Positions 1-5,686 of a DNA stretch of 6,884 nucleotides are shown here, in pieces; position 1 is the first letter of the stretch, and the number at the start of each line of letters is the position of its first letter. This stretch comes from Chloroflexota bacterium (GTDB taxonomy: Bacteria > Chloroflexota > Anaerolineae > Anaerolineales > E44-bin32). The DNA is taken from positions 1-6,884 of the forward strand of contig JAPLGR010000096.1 in NCBI GenBank assembly GCA_026390045.1, read 5' to 3'. The notes below the pieces were generated by a model that worked only from the letters and a program-made list of their open reading frames with translations, was not told where the DNA came from and made no database searches. Position numbers and translations under genes: made by a program.

Positions 1-455
1 TCGACCTCGTCGTTGTCTTTGGTGGCGCGGGCGCGGGTGATCACATCCAGGTCATCCACCGCGCCGACGATCTCCAGCTCCGGCACCAGGGCCTGCAAGT
101 GCTGAAGCGTGGCGAATCCCAGGCCGAGGTCCGCACAGCCAGTGACCGCCAGTCGGCCCCGGATACCGAGATCGGCGCACATGCGCTGGTAGAGCATCGC
201 CCGCTGCCGAGCGGTATCGCCTCCGGCCTGCTCCAGGAGCTCGAAAGGCTTGTAGGCATCGATCGTCTGGGCCTGCAGGCCAGTGCGGGCCGCCTCATCG
301 CGCTCCATCGACCGGCAGAACAAGATTGGTGGATCTCCGCGCCGCTTGAGCAGATCAGCCGCCGTGAGGTGTGCCGGGCCGGTGAAGTACGCCAGGGAAG
401 GGTTGTGGGCCCGCGGGCCGGTGACCAGCAGCGCGTCCAGCCCTGCCTCCTGCAT
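1..455 (-). CDS. M24-family metallopeptidase (Xaa-Pro peptidase/creatinase-like), N-terminal part only
   Basis: Reading leftwards, this frame stays open from 479 to the window edge without a stop. The translation has the N-terminal creatinase/prolidase domain seen in many Chloroflexota M24 proteins: DIDRLM, then LDALLVTGP with HNPSLAYFTG, then LLKRRGDPPILF and SMERDEAARTG, ending in RATKDNDEVE, the usual linker into the pita-bread catalytic domain. That metal-binding domain lies beyond position 1, so activity cannot be judged. Family members hydrolyse Xaa-Pro peptide bonds or related amides in the cytoplasm. The start is unclear. Family similarity already begins at 470 (DIDRLM), but the first in-frame ATG is at 455-453, a stop lies at 482-480, and no Shine-Dalgarno sequence precedes the ATG. 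The gene seems to have lost its own first codons and overlaps the 3' tail of selA (355-455) in another frame. Family assignment is good; substrate is unknown. Confidence 0.82.
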   Translation of the reverse strand, partial: MQEAGLDALLVTGPRAHNPSLAYFTGPAHLTAADLLKRRGDPPILFCRSMERDEAARTGLQAQTIDAYKPFELLEQAGGDTARQRAMLYQRMCADLGIRGRLAVTGCADLGLGFATLQHLQALVPELEIVGAVDDLDVITRARATKDNDEV

Positions 456-1689
456 CAGGCGGTCGATGTCGTTCCGATATCAGATTCGGTTGTCGCGTGT
501 TGAGAGCGAGCAGCCAGGTAGGGAGCGTTTCCTCCGGTAGACTGCCTCCGCCCACGGTCGATTGCCCGTGGATGACTTCGCCGGATTGCAGCGTAGCCGC
601 CCACGCGGCGGCCCTGGCGCGCAGGTCCTCCGGCGGTGTGGCGATCATCCGCCACACAGGGATCTCGCGCGTTGCCTCATCCCTCAAGTAGTGAGTGAGC
701 GTTGCCGCCAGCGCGGCCAAGCACAGCTTGTCCGGACGGATGGCGCGGGCGAGAGGATGCCGGCGCAGGCAATCGATCAGCGCTTTCGCGCCGACCAGGA
801 TGCCGGCCTGCGGGCCGCCCAGCAGCTTATCCCCCGAAAAGGCTACCAGCGCTGCCCCGCACCGGAGCGATTCTTGCACGGTGGGCTCGTGCGCCAGCCC
901 GAATGCAGCCGTATCCAGCAGCGCCCCGGAGCCGAGATCATCGACGACCGGCAGTGCGCGCCGTCGGGCGAGGGCGACCAGCTCGGAGAGATCCGGCTCA
1001 GTGGTGAACCCGACAATGCGGAAGTTGGAGTGATGAGCTCGAAGCAGAAGCGCTGTGCGTTCGGTGAGTGCGGCTTCGAAGTCCCTCAGATGCGTGCGGT
1101 TGGTCGTCCCGACCTCGACCAGCCGTGCTCCCGATTCCTTCATCACGTCCGGGATGCGGAACCCGCCGCCGATCTCGACCAACTGCGATCGCGCGATGAC
1201 GACTTCCCGCCGGCGGGCGAGCGCCGTCAGCGCCAGCAGCACCGCGGCGGCATTGTTGTTGACCACGAGCGCCGCTTCGGCATCCAGCAGGCGGCGCAGC
1301 AGCGCCTCGGCGTGTGTCTCGCGCGAGCCCCGCTTGCCAGCGCCCAAATCGTATTCCAGCGTACTGTACCCGTCGGCAACATCGAGCATCGCCTGTGTCG
1401 CCGATCGGCTCAGCGGGGCACGGCCGAGGTTGGTGTGCAGGATGACCCCGGTGGCATTGATGACGGGGCGCAGTGTGGGGGCAAGCCATGCCTCGAGCCT
1501 TCGAGATGCCTCGGCGATCAGCGTGGTCTCGTCCGGAGGCTGGCCCCCGCCGCGAATCAGCGCGCGTGCCTCATCGAGGGTCTCATGCAGTGCCTGGAGA
1601 GTAAGGGGGCGTCCGAAACGGCCCTCCAATCCGACCGTGGTCGCCGCCTGCAGCAAACGATCCACCGAGGGAAGGTCGCGCAGGCTCAC
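355..1689 (-). CDS. selA: L-seryl-tRNA(Sec) selenium transferase, aberrant C-terminus
   Basis: SelA is a PLP enzyme that converts seryl-tRNA(Sec) to selenocysteyl-tRNA(Sec) using selenophosphate, in the cytoplasm. The GTG start at 1689 gives SLRDLPSVDRLL, the typical SelA N-terminus, and has GGAGG 8 bases upstream. Seen in order: INATGVILHTNLGRAPLS (77-94), YDLGAGKRGSRE (113-124), VVNNNAAAVLL (142-152), EVGTTNRTH (192-200), VVDDLGSGAL (248-257), the PLP-lysine motif SGDKLLGGPQAG (Lys288), IRPDK (317-321) and STVGGGSLPEETLPTW (377-392). After about R407 family similarity stops. The usual closing segment (PPVI-RI, then an LDLRTV-like strand) is missing, and the last ~38 residues are a Pro/Gly/Arg-rich run read out of frame through the M24 gene. 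The product is 444 aa with about 407 native residues, against about 460 in the family (E. coli SelA is 463). The catalytic core is intact, but folding or decamer assembly may be affected. The gene shares GTGA with the upstream membrane protein gene, so translation is probably coupled. No selB, selC or selD is in the window. Confidence 0.9.
   Translation of the reverse strand: MSLRDLPSVDRLLQAATTVGLEGRFGRPLTLQALHETLDEARALIRGGGQPPDETTLIAEASRRLEAWLAPTLRPVINATGVILHTNLGRAPLSRSATQAMLDVADGYSTLEYDLGAGKRGSRETHAEALLRRLLDAEAALVVNNNAAAVLLALTALARRREVVIARSQLVEIGGGFRIPDVMKESGARLVEVGTTNRTHLRDFEAALTERTALLLRAHHSNFRIVGFTTEPDLSELVALARRRALPVVDDLGSGALLDTAAFGLAHEPTVQESLRCGAALVAFSGDKLLGGPQAGILVGAKALIDCLRRHPLARAIRPDKLCLAALAATLTHYLRDEATREIPVWRMIATPPEDLRARAAAWAATLQSGEVIHGQSTVGGGSLPEETLPTWLLALNTRQPNLISERHRPPDAGGRAGRAAGHRPAGPQPFPGVLHRPGTPHGG
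469..482 (-). other. selA / M24 peptidase junction (probable deletion breakpoint or assembly join)
   Basis: Two gene ends meet within about 14 bases. The selA frame reads LISER to 469, where family similarity ends. The M24 frame has a TGA at 482-480, then Tyr-Arg, and is family-like from Asn/Asp at 473-468 onward. The selA codons GAA CGA and the M24 bases (G)AAC GA are the same six bases, GAACGA, at 474-469. This fits a microhomology join between two formerly separate loci, but equally an assembly chimera. Neither gene keeps a normal border. Confidence 0.6.
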
Positions 1690-2081
1690 CGGTCCGCCCT
1701 CCACGTGCTGCGTTCGACCGAGCGCACGAGCCACTCCACGCCGGCCAGGCCGACGGCCAGCAGCAGAGCCAGCGGCAGCGTCAGCGTGCGGTTGATCTGG
1801 AGCCACATGCATATCCCGGCCAGCAAGCCGACCAGCAGCGACTGCCTGAGCAGGACACCCCCCGATACACGGGCGGGATCGAAGCGGCGATGCAGGACCC
1901 AGACGAAGGGAAGGGCGGTGCCGGTGACGGCCAGCGTCCAAAGGAAGAAGAATAGCCAGCGCGGGCCGACGGTGGGGAGCGTTGTATTGAGAAGCAGGAT
2001 CAGCCCCAGCCATCCCACGACAGCCATGATGGCAGCAGCCACCATCAGGGAGCGGTAGCTTGACGATTCTGGATCAGACAT
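1686..2081 (-). CDS. Small four-helix membrane protein of unknown function, coupled to selA
   Basis: This 131-aa protein starts at ATG 2081 and is strongly hydrophobic, with four likely membrane segments at about 12-32, 41-63, 77-95 and 99-120. The N-terminus is polar (SDPESSSYR). A basic loop, LHRRFDP, separates helices 2 and 3, and the tail RSVERSTWRADR is charged. By the positive-inside rule the 64-71 loop and the C-terminus are probably cytoplasmic. I recognise no catalytic motif and cannot name a family. Its TGA (1688-1686) overlaps the GTG start of selA by 4 bases, so the two are almost certainly one transcript with coupled translation. A TATAAT box lies 30 bases upstream of the start. 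The bases before the ATG (TTAGGA) give only a poor, very close ribosome site. It is real as a gene because its frame has consistent hydrophobic segments and ends exactly at the selA start; its function is unknown. Confidence 0.75.
   Translation of the reverse strand: MSDPESSSYRSLMVAAAIMAVVGWLGLILLLNTTLPTVGPRWLFFFLWTLAVTGTALPFVWVLHRRFDPARVSGGVLLRQSLLVGLLAGICMWLQINRTLTLPLALLLAVGLAGVEWLVRSVERSTWRADR
1698..1702 (-). promoter_or_regulatory. Ribosome binding site of selA
   Basis: The minus strand reads GGAGG 8 bases before the GTG at 1689. It lies within the last codons of the membrane protein gene. It supports the GTG as the start rather than any codon in the much longer upstream open frame that reaches 2013. 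Confidence 0.7.
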
Positions 2082-2095
2082 TCCTAAGCGGCCTG

Positions 2096-2131
2096 GCGAA
2101 CGTGGCCGCGATTATAGCCCAGCGAACGTGG
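2096..2131. repeat. 10-bp direct repeat flanking the minus-strand -10 box
   Basis: GCGAACGTGG occurs at 2096-2105 and again at 2122-2131, 26 bp apart start to start, with the minus-strand TATAAT (2116-2111) between the copies. One copy covers the expected start of transcription and the other the spacer just upstream of the -10 box. This is a plausible layout for a repressor binding two sites. It could also be chance in GC-rich DNA. Confidence 0.4.
2111..2116 (-). promoter_or_regulatory. -10 box for the membrane protein-selA operon
   Basis: The minus strand reads GGGCTATAATCGCGG, with a perfect TATAAT. Transcription would start near 2103-2104, giving a leader of about 22 bases before the ATG at 2081. 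I see no good TTGACA match 16-18 bases upstream, so the site may depend on an activator or on the -10 box alone. Position and orientation fit; the call rests on the hexamer only. Confidence 0.5.
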
Positions 2132-2140
2132 GACGTTGGC
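2122..2140. promoter_or_regulatory. Candidate operator: imperfect palindrome in the divergent promoter region
   Basis: GCGAACGTGGGACGTTGGC has arms AACGT and ACGTT around GGG, with a further GC/GC pair outside one mismatch. It includes the second copy of the direct repeat. It lies just upstream of the minus-strand -10 box and about 34 bp upstream of the plus-strand -10 box, so one bound protein could affect both genes. No regulator gene is nearby to pair it with. Confidence 0.3.
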
Positions 2141-2173
2141 GGCTGGCCGGTCGGGAGCCTTGTGCCTGACAGG

Positions 2174-2179
2174 TATAAT
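2174..2179 (+). promoter_or_regulatory. -10 box for the ABC-F gene (near-leaderless)
   Basis: The plus strand reads CAGGTATAATCCGCC, with a perfect TATAAT ending 15 bases before the ATG at 2195. Transcription would start near 2186, leaving a leader of about 9 bases. That leader has room only for AGGA (2187-2190), four bases from the start codon. No convincing -35 hexamer stands 16-18 bases upstream (2151-2156 is TCGGGA). Confidence 0.55.
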
Positions 2180-2194
2180 CCGCCGCAGGACCCC

Positions 2195-4099
2195 ATGTCG
2201 CTCCTAAGTGCCACCGACTTGGCCAAGGCCTTCGGCGCGCAGGATATCTTCGAAGGCGTGACTCTGGCCATCCCTCATCAGGCGAGGATCGCGCTCGTCG
2301 GCCCAAACGGCGTCGGGAAGACGACGCTCCTGCGGATCCTGGCCGGGCTCGAGCAGCCGGATCGCGGCCGGACGCAGCGCGCCCGCGGCCTGCGTGTCGG
2401 CTACCTGGCTCAGGAGACACTGGCCACGGAGGGCCGCCAGTCGCTGCGGACCCTCAGCCTGTGGGAGTGGTGCGTCGGTGCGCTGGCAGAACTGCGATCC
2501 CAGGAGGCCGAACTGGAGCGACTCGAGGCCGCCATGGCCGATCCGCACCAGGCGGTCGGCGCCATGGCGCGCTACGGCCCGCTCCAGGAGGCGTTTGAGC
2601 GGGCAGGGGGGTATGCCTATCCGTCGCGCGTGCGGCGTGTGCTGAACGGCCTCGGCTTCACCCCATCGGAGGACAACGTCCCCCTCGGCCGGCTGTCCGG
2701 CGGGGAACGGACGCGCGCCGAACTGGCGCGGCTGCTGCTGGAAGATCCGGACCTGTTGATCCTGGACGAGCCCACGAATCACCTGGATGTCGAGGCCGTT
2801 GAGTGGCTAGAGGGGTGGCTGATTGAGTGGCCGGGCTCGGCACTCGTCGTATCGCATGACCGCTACCTGTTAGACCGCGTCGCCGAGGCTGTGTGGGAGC
2901 TCACGCCGCGCGGCCTCGAGACCTATCGCGGCAACTACACTGCCTACGTGCAGCAGCGCCAGGAGCGGCGCGCGTTCCAGCAGGTCGCGTTCGACGCGCA
3001 GCAGGAACATGTGCGCAAGGAACAGGAGTACATCAAGCGCAACATCGCCGGACAGAATGCCCACCAGGCTCAGGGACGACGCAAGCGGCTGGAGCGTATG
3101 CTCCGGGACGAGGCCGTTGACCGCCCAGAGATGGAGAGGACGGTGCGTCTTGCGCTGCAGTCGGCGCCCCGGTCAGGCGACATCGTGCTGGAGACGGACG
3201 CGCTGCACGTCGGCTACGCCGATGACCCGTCCGCCCTGTTCTCAGTGCCGAATCTGGTTCTCAGGCGCGGGGAGTGCGCCGCGCTGATCGGCCCCAACGG
3301 CGCAGGCAAGACCACGTTCCTGAAGACTATTCTGGGGGAGACCCCCTCGTTCTCGGGCATCGTTCGCATGGGTGCGGGCCTGCGCCTCGGTTACTTCGCC
3401 CAGGCGCACCAGGGATTGGACTCGGATCGAACGGTCCTCCAGGAGATCCAGGAGACCGCGCCGCGTTGGACCGTGGGCCAGTGCCGGGACTTTCTGGCGC
3501 GGTTCCTGTTCACCGGCGAGACGGTTGACAAGACCATCGGCGTGCTGTCTGGCGGCGAGCACGGCCGCGTCGCATTAGCCAAGCTTGCACTACAGGGCGC
3601 CAACCTGCTCCTGCTCGATGAGCCGACCAATCACCTGGACCTACCGTCGCAGGAGATCCTGCAGGAGGCGCTGCAGGAGTTTCCCGGGACCATCCTGCTG
3701 GTCTCGCACGATCGCTACCTGGTCAATGCGCTGGCGACTCAGGTCTGGGCGATCCACCCCGGAACGCGGCGCATGCAGGTCTTCTCCGGCAACTACAGCG
3801 CCTACGGGGCACAGCGGCGGGTGGATCAGGAGCGGGCGCGCCTGGCGGAGGCGGGTGCGCGCCACCGCGACCGACCGCCCCCGCGTGATTCCAGCGCCGC
3901 CGAGGTGCGCAATGCAGAGGAGCGCATCGCCGGCATGGAAGCGGAGCTGGCGGAATTGGCGCGGAAGCTGGAAGCAGTCGGGGCAGATGTGGCCCGGGTG
4001 TCTGAACTGGGTGGCCGCTATGCCACCCTCCAGGCGGAGCTGGAGGCCGAGTTGGAGCGCTGGGAGCGGCTCGCGCGCGGGCCGCATCCTCCGGCGTGA
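2195..4099 (+). CDS. ABC-F family ATPase (ribosome-associated translation factor)
   Basis: This 634-aa soluble twin ATP-binding cassette protein has no membrane segment. ABC-F proteins bind the ribosomal E site and relieve stalls; they do not transport. Domain 1: Walker A GPNGVGKTT (36-44), Q-loop YLAQ (70-73), signature LSGGE (167-171), Walker B LLILDEPTNHLD (187-198), switch SHDRY (220-224). A charged helical linker, about 250-320, contains AGQNAHQAQGRRKRLERM, the P-site tRNA-interaction motif region. Domain 2: GPNGAGKTT (366-374), YFAQ (400-403), LSGGE (451-455), LLLLDEPTNHLD (471-482), SHDRY (504-508). A C-terminal Glu/Leu/Ala/Arg-rich helix at about 565-625 resembles the Uup-type coiled-coil domain. 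Both sites look catalytically intact. I chose ATG 2195 (MSLLSATDLAKAFG) because cassette similarity starts there and a TATAAT lies 15 bases upstream; the open frame continues back to 2060 without family-like sequence. Housekeeping use is more likely than drug resistance, but the linker alone cannot decide. The LCP gene follows after 42 bases. Confidence 0.93.
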   Translation: MSLLSATDLAKAFGAQDIFEGVTLAIPHQARIALVGPNGVGKTTLLRILAGLEQPDRGRTQRARGLRVGYLAQETLATEGRQSLRTLSLWEWCVGALAELRSQEAELERLEAAMADPHQAVGAMARYGPLQEAFERAGGYAYPSRVRRVLNGLGFTPSEDNVPLGRLSGGERTRAELARLLLEDPDLLILDEPTNHLDVEAVEWLEGWLIEWPGSALVVSHDRYLLDRVAEAVWELTPRGLETYRGNYTAYVQQRQERRAFQQVAFDAQQEHVRKEQEYIKRNIAGQNAHQAQGRRKRLERMLRDEAVDRPEMERTVRLALQSAPRSGDIVLETDALHVGYADDPSALFSVPNLVLRRGECAALIGPNGAGKTTFLKTILGETPSFSGIVRMGAGLRLGYFAQAHQGLDSDRTVLQEIQETAPRWTVGQCRDFLARFLFTGETVDKTIGVLSGGEHGRVALAKLALQGANLLLLDEPTNHLDLPSQEILQEALQEFPGTILLVSHDRYLVNALATQVWAIHPGTRRMQVFSGNYSAYGAQRRVDQERARLAEAGARHRDRPPPRDSSAAEVRNAEERIAGMEAELAELARKLEAVGADVARVSELGGRYATLQAELEAELERWERLARGPHPPA

Positions 4100-4105
4100 T
4101 AGAAT
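4097..4105 (+). promoter_or_regulatory. Possible extended -10 promoter of the LCP gene, overlapping the ABC-F stop
   Basis: TGATAGAAT matches an extended -10 element (TGn followed by TAGAAT, 5 of 6 to TATAAT). Its first three bases are the ABC-F stop codon. Transcription would begin near 4112, leaving a leader of about 30 bases with the LCP ribosome site. No -35 box is evident, as expected for an extended -10. It would let the LCP gene be expressed apart from the ABC-F gene. Confidence 0.4.
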
Positions 4106-4130
4106 GTTCCCTTTGGAGCCACGCAGGATG

Positions 4131-4135
4131 AGGAG
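4131..4135 (+). promoter_or_regulatory. Ribosome binding site of the LCP gene
   Basis: AGGAG lies six bases before the GTG at 4142. The upstream in-frame stop TAG (4100-4102) and the lack of an in-frame ATG between it and 4142 make this GTG the only sensible start. Confidence 0.7.
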
Positions 4136-4141
4136 AGACCG

Positions 4142-5590
4142 GTGAGACCCAGAGCCCGCAAGGCGCAAGCCGTACGACGGCGCGCTGGCGGCGGCTTCCC
4201 AGATTGGGTGATCAAGGCGCTGGCCGCGGCCTTCATCGTCGCGGCCGTCGGCTCCGGCATCCTGGTCTTCACCACGGTGCGGGGCCTGGCTTCGGCCTGG
4301 ACCGGCACGGGCATCAATCCCTTCCAATCGTTGGGAGGCATGGACACTGCAGGCATGGACGGGACCCCGGCCATTCCCACGCCGGTCACCGACATCGGGG
4401 TGACCGCGCCGGAGTGGAACGGCAGCGACCGCGTCACGCTTCTGCTGATGGGTTTGGACTACCGCGACTGGCTGGCAGACGAGGGCGCGCCGCGCACCGA
4501 CTCGATGATGCTGCTGACGCTTGATCCGGTCGCCCGGACGGCAGGGATGATGTCGATTCCGCGCGACCTGTGGGTGGACATCCCTGGGTTCGAACACAAC
4601 CGGATCAACACCGCCTACTCGCAGGGCGAGGCCTACAACGTCCCGGGCGGCGGACCCGGCCTGGCGATGCAGACCGTGGAGAACCTGCTGGGCGTCCCGG
4701 TGCAGTACTATGCCGTGATCGACTTCCACACCTTTGAGCGCCTGGTGGATGAAATCGGGGGCGTGGATGTCCTGATCCCCGAGGACGTCAAGATCTCGCC
4801 GCTCGGTCGGCAAAGCCGCTGGCTGTATGCAGGAAAGAGCGAGCACCTCGACGGCCCGGACACGCTGGCCTATGCCCGCGCCCGCAAGACCGAAGGCGGG
4901 GACTTCGACCGTGCCAGCCGTCAGCAGCAGGTTGCGCTGGCGCTGCGCGATACGATCCTCGATCTGGACATGGTCCCCACGCTGCTGACCAAAGCCCCGG
5001 CGCTCTACCAGGAACTCTCGGCCGGCATCCGCACCAATCTCACGCTGGACCAGATGATTTCCCTGGGGATGACCGCGCTGCAGGTCCCCAAGGGGAACAT
5101 CTCCAAAGCCGTGATCGCTCCGCCCGACCAGGTGACCCTCGAGACAATGCCGGATGGCGCGCAGGTCCTCAAGCCGGTGCCGGACCGGATACGTGAGCTG
5201 CGGGATCAGATCTTCACCAACACCAGCGTCGTCGGGCCCTCGGTCACAGCGGACGACCCCAGTGAGGGCGCGCGGATTGAGGCGGCGCGCATCTCGGTCC
5301 GCAATGGCTCGGGGACAGAAGGCCTGGCAACCCAGACCGCCGACTACTTCAAAGGCCAGGGGCTCAACGTGGTTGAGGTGGGAAACGCGGACCGGCTGGA
5401 CTACGACAAGTCCATCCTGATGGTTCAGAACGCCACCTATCCGTACGCCGTCCGCTTCCTGGCCAGCCTGCTCAATCTCTCCCAGAGTCAGATCCTGTAT
5501 CCAGTAACCTCCGATCCGGAGGTGGATGTGATCGTCGTCCTGGGGTATGACTGGGCGACCTACGTCGAGCAGCAGGGCGGGTTGCAGTAG
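4142..5590 (+). CDS. LCP (LytR-CpsA-Psr) family cell-wall glycopolymer transferase with LytR_C domain
   Basis: LCP proteins move polyprenyl-pyrophosphate-linked glycopolymers onto peptidoglycan or other surface acceptors, outside the membrane. The 482-aa product has a basic N-terminus (RPRARKAQAVRRR), one membrane anchor at about 22-45, and a low-complexity stretch at 53-93. The LCP catalytic domain spans about 97-275: LLLMGLDYR (100-108), PRTDSMMLLTLDP (117-129), MMSIPRDLWVDIPG (136-149), RINTAYSQGE (154-163), and YARARKTEGGDFDRASRQQQ (244-263) with the conserved Arg and Asp residues that bind the pyrophosphate. A LytR_C domain follows at about 382-468, starting ARISVRNGSGTEGLA. Length and domain order are normal. 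It lies 42 bases after the ABC-F gene and ends 20 bases before an intrinsic terminator. It may be read from the ABC-F promoter, from its own extended -10 element, or both. The polymer it attaches is unknown. Confidence 0.93.
   Translation: MRPRARKAQAVRRRAGGGFPDWVIKALAAAFIVAAVGSGILVFTTVRGLASAWTGTGINPFQSLGGMDTAGMDGTPAIPTPVTDIGVTAPEWNGSDRVTLLLMGLDYRDWLADEGAPRTDSMMLLTLDPVARTAGMMSIPRDLWVDIPGFEHNRINTAYSQGEAYNVPGGGPGLAMQTVENLLGVPVQYYAVIDFHTFERLVDEIGGVDVLIPEDVKISPLGRQSRWLYAGKSEHLDGPDTLAYARARKTEGGDFDRASRQQQVALALRDTILDLDMVPTLLTKAPALYQELSAGIRTNLTLDQMISLGMTALQVPKGNISKAVIAPPDQVTLETMPDGAQVLKPVPDRIRELRDQIFTNTSVVGPSVTADDPSEGARIEAARISVRNGSGTEGLATQTADYFKGQGLNVVEVGNADRLDYDKSILMVQNATYPYAVRFLASLLNLSQSQILYPVTSDPEVDVIVVLGYDWATYVEQQGGLQ
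4336..4360 (+). repeat. Short 15-bp-period repeat inside the LCP gene
   Basis: AGGCATGGAC occurs at 4336-4345 and 4351-4360. It encodes the repeated GMD in GMDTAGMDGT within the low-complexity linker between the membrane anchor and the LCP domain. It probably reflects a small in-frame duplication of 15 bases in an unconstrained stretch. Confidence 0.45.
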
Positions 5591-5610
5591 GCTATTCGAG
5601 TGGGCGCTTT

Positions 5611-5637
5611 GGGCGGTCCCTGCGGACCGCCCTTTTT
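5611..5637 (+). terminator. Intrinsic terminator after the LCP gene
   Basis: A perfect 9-bp GC-rich stem, GGGCGGTCC / GGACCGCCC, with the four-base loop CTGC, is followed at once by TTTTT. It sits 20 bases beyond the LCP stop codon. The T-run exists only in the plus direction; on the minus strand the stem is followed by AAAGCG, so it should not stop the converging PAP2 transcript efficiently. Confidence 0.93.
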
Positions 5638-5686
5638 GTTGCAGGCCCGTGATGATTGGCACAGGGTCTACCGGGATAGCCGGAGG

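Noticed and set aside
480..482. The TGA before the M24 frame read as selenocysteine, making an upstream extension.
   Set aside because: Upstream of it the frame gives no M24-like sequence and is inside selA. M24 proteins have no selenocysteine there, and no SECIS-like structure was apparent.
99..503. A 134-codon plus-strand open frame opposite the M24 peptidase.
   Set aside because: The minus-strand frame shows family motifs throughout; the plus-strand translation shows none.
1689..2013. N-terminal extension of selA by about 108 codons to an ATG at 2013.
   Set aside because: The added residues are Arg/Ala/Gly-rich and out of frame with the membrane protein. The SelA N-terminal motif begins at the GTG at 1689, which has a good ribosome site.
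562..2058. A 498-codon open frame on the plus strand across selA and the membrane protein gene.
   Set aside because: It is antisense to SelA, whose motifs are clear. Its translation is Arg/Gln/Pro-rich without domains, as expected for a shadow frame in GC-rich DNA.
2060..2194. N-terminal extension of the ABC-F protein by 45 codons to 2060.
   Set aside because: It would overlap the divergent gene start and both -10 boxes, and it adds no family-like sequence.
4128..4145. A five-codon ORF (MRRDR) whose stop overlaps the LCP GTG, possibly a leader peptide.
   Set aside because: Its AGG AGA codons are simply the LCP ribosome site, its own ribosome site is poor, and no attenuator structure follows.
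3641..5662. A 673-codon open frame on the minus strand across the 3' part of the ABC-F gene and the whole LCP gene.
   Set aside because: It is antisense to two well-supported proteins, ignores the terminator, and has His/Arg/Asp-rich composition with no recognisable motif.
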